Positions 26,021 to 33,832 of a stretch of 64,000 nt of DNA are shown one piece after another (position 1 is the stretch's first letter; every line of letters starts with the position of its first letter). The translations under genes were made by a program, and so were the position numbers. Origin of the DNA: Nesterenkonia alba DSM 19423 (GTDB lineage: Bacteria > Actinomycetota > Actinomycetes > Actinomycetales > Micrococcaceae); NCBI RefSeq assembly GCF_000421745.1, contig NZ_ATXP01000012.1, forward strand, positions 22,183 through 86,182, read 5' to 3'. The notes beneath the pieces were generated by a model. The model was not told the DNA's origin, searched no databases, and saw only the letters and a list, made by a program, of their open reading frames with translations.

Positions 26021-27240
26021 GTTACGGGTACAAGATCGTTGTTGGGCTGACCGGGGCGGTGCTCGTGGCCGCGGCGGCTGTGCTGCTCACGGGTGCTCCG
26101 GCGTCGTCGACCTCTGATGTGTTCTACCGGTCCATGTGGGGACTGGCCGCCGGTGCCGGCGTGGTGGCGCTCGGGCTGGCGGTCTACGGGTTGGCGTATG
26201 CAGCCACCGGGAAACAACGTGCCCAAGAGGCTGTGCGGCAGTCGGCGGGGAGCACGCAACGCCCCGGGCAGTACACCCCGGACCGACTGGATATGCGCCC
26301 GGTGAAGCCGGTGAAGTTCTGGTACAACCTGGCGCTGATCTCCGTGGCGGTGATCTTTGTCAGCTCCGCTGCCGGCACCGGTATGGAACTGCGGGCCTTC
26401 CTCGATATGCCCGCGCGGATGTGGGAGTTCAGCACTGCGATGGCCTCCGGGGTGTTCCAGGTGCCGGATGAGGAGCTCCAAAGCGCCTGGGGTTCAGCCT
26501 TTGACGCGATGCTCGAATCGGTAGCGATCGCCTGGATCGGCACGCTGGTGGGGGCGGTGTTCTCCCTGCCGTGCGGGATCCTCGCTGCCCGGAATATGAG
26601 CACGCTGAGTGTGTACATCCCTATGCGGTTCATTCTCTCAATCATCCGCGCGGTGCCGGAGATCGTGTTCGCTGTGGCGATCTTCATCCCGCTGCTGGGG
26701 GTGGGGGCCGCTGAACGCGGTGGCGCCATGGCGGGTGCCTTCGCCCTGGGGATCAGCTCGATCGGGACCCTGTCCAAGCTGATCTCCGAGGCGATCGAGG
26801 GGGTTGACCCCGGTCCGTTGGAGGCCTCCCGGGCCTCGGGCGCCACTCACGCTCAGATGATCCGGTGGGCGGTGCTGCCTCAGGTGCTGCCGGAGGTGCT
26901 GGCGATTTGGTTGTACCGGTTTGAAGTGAACATCCGGGCTTCGGCGATCCTCGGTGCCCTGGGGGCCGGGGGTATCGGCCGGCTGATTAGCCCGCCCAAC
27001 GGGTTGTTCGGTCAACGGCCCTACCCGTGGGAGGAAATCGGGATCACCTTGTTTGTCATCATCGTCATCACCATGGCGGTGGACCAGATCTCCGCGTTCG
27101 TGCGGCATCGGGTGATCCACGGCAAACGGGTCCGCCAGAAGAAATCCCGAGGCGGGGGTGGACCTGCCCGCCGTGGCGATCCCGCTGGCGACCCCGCCCC
27201 TGATGAGGGCGGACCCAAAGCCGCCGCGGTCCCCGTGTAA
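26017..27240 (+). CDS. phnE: Second phosphonate-type ABC permease (PhnE)
   Basis: A 407-aa permease that probably forms a heterodimer with the preceding one. Two N-terminal helices, a polar linker and the PhnE core follow, with EAA loop EGVDPGPLEASRASGA and NIRASAILGALGAGGIGRLI. A basic then acidic/Pro-rich cytoplasmic tail of 45 aa is unusual. GTG at 26017 overlaps the upstream stop (GTGA). No C-P lyase or phosphite dehydrogenase gene is within the window, so further metabolism is encoded elsewhere or absent. Confidence 0.9.
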   Translation: MSYGYKIVVGLTGAVLVAAAAVLLTGAPASSTSDVFYRSMWGLAAGAGVVALGLAVYGLAYAATGKQRAQEAVRQSAGSTQRPGQYTPDRLDMRPVKPVKFWYNLALISVAVIFVSSAAGTGMELRAFLDMPARMWEFSTAMASGVFQVPDEELQSAWGSAFDAMLESVAIAWIGTLVGAVFSLPCGILAARNMSTLSVYIPMRFILSIIRAVPEIVFAVAIFIPLLGVGAAERGGAMAGAFALGISSIGTLSKLISEAIEGVDPGPLEASRASGATHAQMIRWAVLPQVLPEVLAIWLYRFEVNIRASAILGALGAGGIGRLISPPNGLFGQRPYPWEEIGITLFVIIVITMAVDQISAFVRHRVIHGKRVRQKKSRGGGGPARRGDPAGDPAPDEGGPKAAAVPV

Positions 27241-27480
27241 GGGGTCGCGGCTGTGCTGAGAGCCCCGCTTGCGGAGAGCTCCGTTGCTAAAACCCCGCTG
27301 CTGAGCCCCGCTGCGGTGGAGTGCCGGTTGCTTGAGAGCCCCGCTGAGTACTGGCGTCGGCCGTTCTGGTGCACCGTGGCTTCGGCGTAAGCGGCCGGGC
27401 ACTTCGGCGAGTTGAATGGTTGAGCGTTCGCGCCGACGTCGTGCGCTGAAAGGGTGGGATCAGCGGTTAGGCTGTGGGGC

Positions 27481-27906
27481 ATGAGCATGATTGGCCGTAA
27501 CCTCATGGAGCCTGACCCCACGTTGCTGCCCGAGGAGCCGGAGGTCATCGAATCCCTGGCTGCTGGTGAGGAACCGGTGGATTTGGCGGCGAAGCATCCG
27601 ACGTCGTCGTTGGTGTGGGCGCTGCTGGCAGAAGAGGCGCTCGACGCCGGCTACACCGTGGAGGGCTACGCCTACGCTCGGGTTGGTTACCACCGGGGGT
27701 TGGACGCGCTGCGGAAAGCCGGGTGGCGGGGCCAGGGGCCGGTGCCGTGGAGCCACGAACCCAACCGCGGGTTCCTGCGTGCTCTGGCGGCCTTGGGCCA
27801 GGCGGCGGCGGCCATCGGGGAGACCGACGAAGTTCACCGCATCCACACCCTGCTTGACGACTCCGACCCTGTTGCCCGGGAAGCGATCGCCCGTATCCGC
27901 GGCTGA
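27481..27906 (+). CDS. DUF3151 family protein
   Basis: A 141-aa actinobacterial protein of unknown function. The pattern NLMEPDPTLLPEEPE, then HPTSSLVWALLAEEAL, YAYARVGYHRGLDALR and a C-terminal helix fit the family. ATG at 27481 follows TAGGCT by 7 nt (leaderless-type). The last about 60 nt of the gene are the seed of the degenerate repeats that fill the following region, which suggests repeated duplication of the 3' end. Confidence 0.8.
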   Translation: MSMIGRNLMEPDPTLLPEEPEVIESLAAGEEPVDLAAKHPTSSLVWALLAEEALDAGYTVEGYAYARVGYHRGLDALRKAGWRGQGPVPWSHEPNRGFLRALAALGQAAAAIGETDEVHRIHTLLDDSDPVAREAIARIRG

Positions 27907-28346
27907 TCGCGCAGCCGGCCCCGCTGCCCGGGACGTGACCGCCCGTATCCGCGGCGCCGCCAACGGTTCCTGCGAGAACTCAGCCCACTGCTTGGGAAGT
28001 GATGGCCCGTATCCGCGGCTGAGTGCGCCCCCGGCCCCATTGTCCGGGACGTGATGGCCCGTATCCACACGCTGCTTGACGACCCCGACCCTGTTGCCCG
28101 GGCAGTGACCGCCCGTCTCCGCGGCGCCGCCAACGGTTCCTGCGAGAACTCAGCCCACTGCTTGGGAAGTGATGGCCCGTATCCGCGGCTGATTGCGCCC
28201 CGGCCCCATTGTCCGGGACGTGATGGCCCGTCTCCGCACCCTGCTTGACGACTCCGACCCTGTTGCCCGGGAAGTGATCGCCCGTATCCGCGGCTGATCG
28301 CTACTCCGATCCTGGTGCCTGGTAAGTGATGGCCCGTCTCCGGGGC
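27841..28346 (+). repeat. Degenerate tandem repeats derived from the DUF3151 3' end
   Basis: Two near-identical units of about 170 bp lie in tandem: the same CAACGGTTCC occurs at 27961 and 28131, and the same TGCTTGAC at 28073 and 28242. Each contains a copy of the end of DUF3151 (reading HTLLDD.DPVAR..IAR.RG). The short block GCCCGTATCCGCGGCTGA and variants recur about eight times. No intact gene is visible here, and the region 28307-28515 beyond it shows nothing I can name except a GGGAAACG/TTTCCC-like symmetry near 28404-28464. Confidence 0.75.
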
Positions 28347-28515
28347 TGATCCGGGTGACCGCCCTTCGCTTCACCCCGTTCAACCCCTTCCCAACCTCCG
28401 AGTTTCCCACCCAAATTCCCGTTTCCCACGGAAATTCCGGTGGGAAACGTCATTTTGGGTGGGAAGCAGGTGGCACAGGGGATTGGCGGGCCCAGTGGTT
28501 GGGGTGGTGGTGCCT

Positions 28516-30012
28516 TCAGCGGGCCCAGCGGATGGGGTTGCGGAGGCCGTGCCCTTCGACGTCGTCGGTGTGCTCCGGCAGCGAGTCCGCTGAGCCCGCC
28601 GCGACCCCGTACCGCTCGGCGAAGGCATCAACGTCCTGCACGCTGAGGGGCTCGGGCAACTCCCGATGCTCGCCAGCGGTTTTCATCGCCTCCTGGTAAC
28701 GGAAAGCCCCGCCGGTGTCCGCCGGATAGGCCTGCTCGTCAATCCCGATCACCTCGCCGCGCTCCTGCGCATGCGCTCGGGCCAACTGACGCCAACGCTG
28801 CGGTTCCACCAGGCCAGGGGAGACCAGCCCGTGAGAGAACAGGCTGATGAGGATCTCCCGGTAGGGGGCACTGTTCTCCAAGTACTCCTGCAGTACCCGG
28901 AAGCTGGGTTCCATGTGGAAACGGTTCCAGAACGGCACCGACCCGGTCGCCAGTGTCCACCACGGGTCTAGGTGCGTGTACGTCTGGGCCAGGAGGCGAT
29001 TGTCCTGCCAGCCGAGTCGGCGGTACCAGTCCCGGTACAGCTCGGCGAGGAACGCGGAGGCGTCCTGGGGCTCATTCTGGTGCAGCCGACGTCGTGCGTA
29101 TCCGTGTTCGGTGGCGAACGCGTCGATCTCCGCGCCGAGTGCAGGATCCCAGCCCCATTCGCCATCGGGCACCCGGCCGGTCGGGTCCGGGGCCTGCCAG
29201 CTCCGGTGCTCCGAACCTTGATCCTCAAGGAAGGCGGCGACCCGTTCGCTGCCGGTGGTGTACTCCTCCTCCGGCAGACCACCGAGACAACCGAACTGGA
29301 ACCAACTGCGCTGCGCCGTCTCAGCGGACTGGGAGGTGTCAGTCACCCGCCAGGTGCGGGTGTTCTCTAGGGTGATGATGACCCCGCCGGGTGCCAGACG
29401 CCGGCGCAGAAAGTCCGCGTAGATCTCGCCCAGTTCCCGCCGCTTGAGCCGGAAGAACGCCGACTGCGCCATCATGGGGCGATCTTGGGCCGGATCGTGC
29501 ATGTGATAGACGCTCACCCGCGGGTTATTGCGCGCGATCTGCTCGGCCGCCGGCGCCCAGGCCTCCATCGCGGAGGTGATCTCATCGGGGTGGGTTTCGC
29601 CATCGCGTACCGAGACCAACGTGGTCTGAGGCAGATAGGGCACCCCCAGAGCTGCGGAGAGGAAGAACGCGGCACCGGAGACGGCGCCGACGACGACGGC
29701 AGGGTAGGTCGTCTCAGCAGAGATGGCGTCGTCGTACTCACCAATAACCCATGCATCGATCGCGTCGACATCGATCTCCGGGATGTGGCGCTGCGGCAGA
29801 GCCTCACTGCGGCCAGCCAGTTCAAAGGCCTTCTCCCGCACCCGGCGTGGCGGCAGGGTGGCGAGCTTCGCGAGCGTCTCCGAACTGGGGCCGGTGCCCA
29901 TGGCCGGGTGTCCGCCACCGGTGAGGAATCCGGAAACAGCCCGGACCGCGTTAATGGAGGATTCGAAGTCTGTGACCTGATGTGCGCCGGTCTTCTGCGC
30001 GTGGTGACCCAT
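28516..30012 (-). CDS. Conserved-looking protein of unknown function
   Basis: A 498-aa protein I do not recognise. It is soluble-looking, without a signal peptide or clear membrane segment. A mid-N-terminal stretch TYPAVVVGAVSGAAFFLSAAL could be a nucleotide- or SAM-binding beta-loop-alpha. RRRLAPGGVIITLENTRTWR resembles a methyltransferase-like strand, but catalytic motifs are not clear. Aromatic residues are frequent (WYRRLGWQDNRLL, WWTLATGSVPFWNRFHMEP). ATG at 30012 is preceded by CAGGAAC; ATG at 30033 is in frame. A 48-aa basic protein gene lies 34 nt upstream on the same strand, so the two probably form one unit. Confidence 0.7.
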   Translation of the reverse strand: MGHHAQKTGAHQVTDFESSINAVRAVSGFLTGGGHPAMGTGPSSETLAKLATLPPRRVREKAFELAGRSEALPQRHIPEIDVDAIDAWVIGEYDDAISAETTYPAVVVGAVSGAAFFLSAALGVPYLPQTTLVSVRDGETHPDEITSAMEAWAPAAEQIARNNPRVSVYHMHDPAQDRPMMAQSAFFRLKRRELGEIYADFLRRRLAPGGVIITLENTRTWRVTDTSQSAETAQRSWFQFGCLGGLPEEEYTTGSERVAAFLEDQGSEHRSWQAPDPTGRVPDGEWGWDPALGAEIDAFATEHGYARRRLHQNEPQDASAFLAELYRDWYRRLGWQDNRLLAQTYTHLDPWWTLATGSVPFWNRFHMEPSFRVLQEYLENSAPYREILISLFSHGLVSPGLVEPQRWRQLARAHAQERGEVIGIDEQAYPADTGGAFRYQEAMKTAGEHRELPEPLSVQDVDAFAERYGVAAGSADSLPEHTDDVEGHGLRNPIRWAR

Positions 30013-30046
30013 AGTGTTCCTGTTCTGACCCATTCTGAGTGCCTGC

Positions 30047-30193
30047 TCACCCCCTGCGGCTTCCGGCCCACCGCAGCACCATCCGCAGCGCCTTGTAGGC
30101 GGCGATGAGCGCTAGGACCTTCGGCATGCCGAACTTTGCCAGCACGCGGGCTTTCAGAGCGGTCGCGAGAATCTTCTTCAGTGCTGTACCCAT
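30047..30193 (-). CDS. Small basic protein (48 aa) upstream of the unknown gene
   Basis: Starts [20 protein letters not shown] and ends [12 protein letters not shown]. It is strongly cationic and amphipathic, one helix by appearance, with no acidic residue in the sequence I translated. AGGGTG lies upstream of the ATG. It is in tandem with the 498-aa gene. It could be a membrane-active peptide, a ribosomal-RNA-binding peptide or simply an accessory subunit; no family recognised. Confidence 0.5.
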   Translation of the reverse strand: MGTALKKILATALKARVLAKFGMPKVLALIAAYKALRMVLRWAGSRRG

Positions 30194-30312
30194 GTGGCGA
30201 ACACCCTAGTCAGTGCGTCTCGATGTCGGCTGGATACCGGGTTGACGGTCTCTGCGTGCCGCGCGTTGGTAGACTCAATGCGGCCTACAGCACACCCCCG
30301 GAAGGACCATCC

Positions 30313-31599
30313 ATGCCCGCCATCGTCATCGTCGGCGCCCAGTGGGGCGATGAGGGAAAGGGCAAAGCCACAGACTTGCTTGGCTCCCGCGTGGACTACG
30401 TGGTCAAGCCCAACGGAGGTAATAACGCCGGGCACACCGTGGTGGTTGGCGGGGAGAAGTTCGAGCTCAAGCTGTTGCCGGCGGGGATCCTCTCACCGAA
30501 TGCGACCCCGGTGATCGGTAACGGTGTGGTGGTCAACCTGGAAGCGCTCTTCCACGAGATCGAAGGGCTCCAGGCGCGCGGGGCGGATACCTCCAAGCTG
30601 CGGATCAGCGCGAATGCCCACCTGGTGGCTCCCTACCACCAGACCATGGATAAGGTGACTGAACGGTTCCTCGGCAAGCGGGCGATCGGCACGACCGGGC
30701 GGGGGATTGGCCCCACGTATATGGACAAGGTGGGCCGGCTGGGCATCCGGGTGCAGGATATTTTCGATGAGTCCATCCTGCGGCAGAAGATCGAGGGAGC
30801 GCTGCGGCAGAAGAACGAGCTGCTGGTCAAGCTGTACAACCGCCGGGCGATCACCGTCGATGAGATCGCCGAGTACTTCCTGAGCTTCGCCGAGCAACTG
30901 CGCCCCATGGTGGTGGACTCCACAATCCTGCTCAACGATGCGCTGGACCGCGGGGAAGTGGTGCTGATGGAGGGTGGACAGGCCACGTATCTCGACGTCG
31001 ACCACGGCACCTACCCGTTTGTGACCTCGTCGAATCCCACGGCGGGGGGCGCTTCAGTGGGCTCGGGGATTGGGCCGACGCGGATTACCCGGTCCATTGG
31101 CATTATCAAGGCCTACACCACGCGGGTCGGGGCCGGGCCGTTCCCCACGGAACTGTTCGACGAGTGGGGGGAGCGCCTGCAGACCGTGGGTGGAGAGTTC
31201 GGGGTGAACACGGGCCGGCCACGCCGCTGTGGATGGTACGACGCCGTCATGGCCCGGTATGCGACGCGGATCAACGGCTTCACCGATTACTTCCTGACAA
31301 AGTTGGACGTGCTGACCGGGATCGAGCGCATCCCGGTGTGCGTGGCCTATGACGTCGATGGTGTCCGGCACGACCAGATGCCCATGACGCAGACGGAGTT
31401 CCACCACGCCAAACCGGTGTTCGAGTACCTGCCGGGCTGGACAGAGGACATCTCCGGTGCCCGGAGCCTGGAGGATCTGCCGCCCAATGCGCGGAACTAC
31501 GTGCTCACCTTGGAGCAGATGTCGGGGACTCGGTTCTCCGCGGTGGGTGTTGGCCCTGGCCGCGACCAGGTCATCCAGATCCGCGACCTCATCGACTAA
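30313..31599 (+). CDS. purA: Adenylosuccinate synthetase
   Basis: A 428-aa GTP-dependent enzyme joining IMP and aspartate in AMP synthesis. N-terminal [11 protein letters not shown] is the GTP-binding signature, NNAGHTVV contains the catalytic His, and [16 protein letters not shown] binds [13 protein letters not shown] and a [15 protein letters not shown] segment complete it. ATG at 30313 is preceded by GGAAGGA. Length is standard. The EndoU-like gene starts 11 nt after its stop without its own ribosome binding site. Confidence 0.97.
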   Translation: MPAIVIVGAQWGDEGKGKATDLLGSRVDYVVKPNGGNNAGHTVVVGGEKFELKLLPAGILSPNATPVIGNGVVVNLEALFHEIEGLQARGADTSKLRISANAHLVAPYHQTMDKVTERFLGKRAIGTTGRGIGPTYMDKVGRLGIRVQDIFDESILRQKIEGALRQKNELLVKLYNRRAITVDEIAEYFLSFAEQLRPMVVDSTILLNDALDRGEVVLMEGGQATYLDVDHGTYPFVTSSNPTAGGASVGSGIGPTRITRSIGIIKAYTTRVGAGPFPTELFDEWGERLQTVGGEFGVNTGRPRRCGWYDAVMARYATRINGFTDYFLTKLDVLTGIERIPVCVAYDVDGVRHDQMPMTQTEFHHAKPVFEYLPGWTEDISGARSLEDLPPNARNYVLTLEQMSGTRFSAVGVGPGRDQVIQIRDLID

Positions 31600-31610
31600 A
31601 CCACCCAGTG

Positions 31611-32117
31611 ATGTCTCGACACGTAGACTTCACGCCTCCGGAGGACCCCGGTTCGAGTAACCCGTCATACGACGCCGGGCCTAGCGCGATCTATGCGGGA
31701 GAGATTTGGCCGATTGAGCCCGAATGGGTGACGGCCAAAACAAGTCATCACATCTGGAAGGGGCACAAGGACCGTTCCGGGGATCTCAAGGGTGGCCATC
31801 GTCCGGGAGTAAATTACCCAGGGAAAACGACTTTTCCAGCGGGGATGACGCCGCGGGACATCATTTGTGCCACTCTCGCCGTTCGTGAAAATCCCCAGTA
31901 CGTGGTGCATCGACGAGTTGGTACCAGGTTGCGTGGGGAGACTCAGGGTTTTTGGCTCGAAGTGCGGGTCAATCAGCGTCACCGCGTGACCACAGCATTT
32001 CCCCTGTACGGCCGAGATGTCTGGGGTACTCCCTACTATGGCGGAAAATTAGTGCACATTGCGACACTTGAAGAGTACCGAACCTTTATCGACCCAGACT
32101 TCAAGATGGACTCGTGA
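31611..32117 (+). CDS. EndoU-type nuclease domain protein (probable toxin)
   Basis: A 168-aa protein matching the bacterial EndoU nuclease domain: SHHIWKGHKDRSGDLKGGH supplies the paired histidines (about His47 and His63), FPAGMTPRDI follows, and TTAFPLYG matches the conserved T-A-Y/F-P strand near the end. EndoU domains are usually C-terminal toxins of polymorphic secreted proteins, but no delivery domain is attached here. The start is weak: no ribosome binding site, and it lies 11 nt after purA. It may be a displaced toxin cassette. The small gene after it is a plausible immunity partner. The AT-richer composition suggests transfer. Confidence 0.65.
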   Translation: MSRHVDFTPPEDPGSSNPSYDAGPSAIYAGEIWPIEPEWVTAKTSHHIWKGHKDRSGDLKGGHRPGVNYPGKTTFPAGMTPRDIICATLAVRENPQYVVHRRVGTRLRGETQGFWLEVRVNQRHRVTTAFPLYGRDVWGTPYYGGKLVHIATLEEYRTFIDPDFKMDS

Positions 32118-32136
32118 GAGGCGTAAACTGCAAGAC

Positions 32137-32424
32137 ATGGACAACCGCAGCCAACTGCTTGAGGCGTTGCTGGTAGAGCATGGCCCCGCCTTGCCCCAAG
32201 ACGTAGTTCGCAATACAAGGGGCGACATGCGTCGGCGTGAATACGTCAGTGCGGCTGTGGAGTTGTTCCCGGAACTAGCGGAAGCGCGCGTGAGGTTGAG
32301 TCAGGATCATTTGGCCCAGATCCAGAAGTGGTTCACGCAGGATGACTTCGAAGAAGAAGGATATCCAGAGGTCCAGGACTACGTTGACCGCCTTATTGCC
32401 CATGGGTTCAAAGCCGCGGCTTAA
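32137..32424 (+). CDS. Small acidic/helical protein, probable immunity partner
   Basis: A 95-aa helical protein (MDNRSQLLEALLVEHGPALP; later VRLSQDHLAQIQKWFTQDDF). No family recognised. It begins 19 nt after the EndoU-like gene and runs the same way, the standard position of an immunity gene in polymorphic toxin loci. Immunity is inferred only from order and size. Confidence 0.5.
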   Translation: MDNRSQLLEALLVEHGPALPQDVVRNTRGDMRRREYVSAAVELFPELAEARVRLSQDHLAQIQKWFTQDDFEEEGYPEVQDYVDRLIAHGFKAAA

Positions 32425-32442
32425 CGCTCACCACGGTTCCGG

Positions 32443-33123
32443 CTATCGCTTGGCGAGTTGGAACATGATGAAGCCTGGCTCGGTGGTGAGCTGCTCGTAG
32501 ATTTCCGGGTGAGTCTTCGCCATTGCCTTCACGGGCCGGGGCTCCACCAGACGTTCCACTATGAAGCCTGCTTCACTGAATTCATCCACCAGAGTTTGGA
32601 GAGGACGACGCCGGTAGCGCACCTTCAATCCGATGGACCACTCGTCGTCGATCATGGTGTCAGTGAAGTAACTACCCTCTAGGCGTGCCCAGTCCCACGA
32701 AGGGTGGTGAGTGGAGAGCACTAGCTTGCCGTCATCGGTGAGGACACGATGCAGTTCTCGCAGTGCCGGCACCGGATCTGGAAGGTAGTGGAGCACCAGC
32801 GCCATCAGAACTCGGTCATAGGTGCCATCCTCGGCCCAATGCAAGGGTTCAGCTAGGTCATGCACCCGGAGTTCGGCAGTTTCGCCGAGCCGTTGGCGTG
32901 CTAACTGAAGAAGTTCCCCGCTGGCATCGAACCCCGTTAACTTAGCCCCCTGCGCAATGAGTTCACGCGCGTAGAGGCCAGAGCCGCAGCCGGCGTCGAG
33001 CACCCGTAACCCAGCGACGTCGCCCAGCAGAGTGAGCAGGGCAGGCCGGTCATACAGTGCGTTGAAAGGCGAGACCTGGGCGTGGGCATCATAGGATTCG
33101 GCATGAGAGTCATAAAGGGCCAC
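32443..33123 (-). CDS. Class I SAM-dependent methyltransferase
   Basis: A 226-aa methyltransferase. Motif I is LRVLDAGCGSGLYARELI (about 36-53), motif II ELRVHDLAEPL, and post-II YDRVLMALVLHYLPDPVPALRELHRVL. The N-terminal MALYDSHAESYD opening is common in UbiE-like small-molecule methyltransferases. Substrate unknown. GTG start with AGGAGA upstream. Divergent from the TrpF-like gene with a short gap, and convergent with the putative immunity gene. Confidence 0.85.
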   Translation of the reverse strand: MALYDSHAESYDAHAQVSPFNALYDRPALLTLLGDVAGLRVLDAGCGSGLYARELIAQGAKLTGFDASGELLQLARQRLGETAELRVHDLAEPLHWAEDGTYDRVLMALVLHYLPDPVPALRELHRVLTDDGKLVLSTHHPSWDWARLEGSYFTDTMIDDEWSIGLKVRYRRRPLQTLVDEFSEAGFIVERLVEPRPVKAMAKTHPEIYEQLTTEPGFIMFQLAKR

Positions 33124-33181
33124 CCGATGATTCTCCTATATGACCGATTCGCCGGACCACTGGCGCACCGAGGAGGAATGC

Positions 33182-33832
33182 ATGCGGCTATCGATCTGCG
33201 CCAACCAAAGTCCTGAGGACATCCACGCCTGTGTGTCCGGTGGCGCCGACGCCGTCGGGGTGCTCATTCAGGTGCGCCATCTAGCCGAAGATGCCGTAGG
33301 GCTTGATACTGCCGCTGAGCTGCTGAAGCGAGTTCCGCCCTATGTAGGGCGGTATGCCGTCACTCATGCGGTCACTGCAGAGGAGGCGTTGGCAGGAGCC
33401 AACGCACTGGCCATCGACACACTGCAACTGCACGACGAGATCTCCCCTGAGGACGTCGCTACCATCCGCGCAGAACGCCCGGACCTGCGCCTCATCAAAG
33501 CAGTCCCGATTGCCGAGACCGTGCCGGATACTTCGGTGTGGCATGAGCTCGTCGATGCGCTCATCGTGGATTCGGTAGACCCGAGTGCTGCCCGGATTGG
33601 TGGTACAGGACTGACGCATAACTGGGATCTCTCCGCAGAGCTTGTCCGTCGCTGTCCGCTGCCGGTGATTCTCTCTGGGGGCTTGCGACCGGAGAACACG
33701 GCAGAAGCAGTGGCGGCAGTACAGCCGTGGTCGGTGAATGTGAACAGCGGGGTGGAAACCGGCGGTAAAAAATCGGCTCAGAAAGTCGCCGCCATGCTGA
33801 ACCAGGCACGTCAGGCGAGCCGTGGCCACTGA
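33182..33832 (+). CDS. Phosphoribosylanthranilate isomerase-like TIM barrel (TrpF-like)
   Basis: A 216-aa TrpF-like protein. It keeps the Cys of the N-terminal K-I-C-G region (here LSICANQ), an Asp in LIVDS, GGTGLTHNWDLS in place of the usual GGTGKTFDW, and VILSGGLRPENTAEAV with VNVNSGVE at the phosphate-binding end. The essential residues may be intact, but the N-terminal motif is divergent and no trp genes are nearby. ATG at 33182 has GAGGAGG upstream. Its end overlaps the toroid gene by 11 nt, so the two are coupled. The actual substrate is uncertain. Confidence 0.7.
   Translation: MRLSICANQSPEDIHACVSGGADAVGVLIQVRHLAEDAVGLDTAAELLKRVPPYVGRYAVTHAVTAEEALAGANALAIDTLQLHDEISPEDVATIRAERPDLRLIKAVPIAETVPDTSVWHELVDALIVDSVDPSAARIGGTGLTHNWDLSAELVRRCPLPVILSGGLRPENTAEAVAAVQPWSVNVNSGVETGGKKSAQKVAAMLNQARQASRGH

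Noticed and set aside
27841..28346. CRISPR array
   Set aside because: The repeat units are long, degenerate and contiguous, lack unique spacers of constant length, and derive from the adjacent gene end.
33182..33832. Ordinary trpF of tryptophan synthesis
   Set aside because: No trp genes adjacent, divergent N-terminal motif, and translational coupling to a toroid membrane protein.
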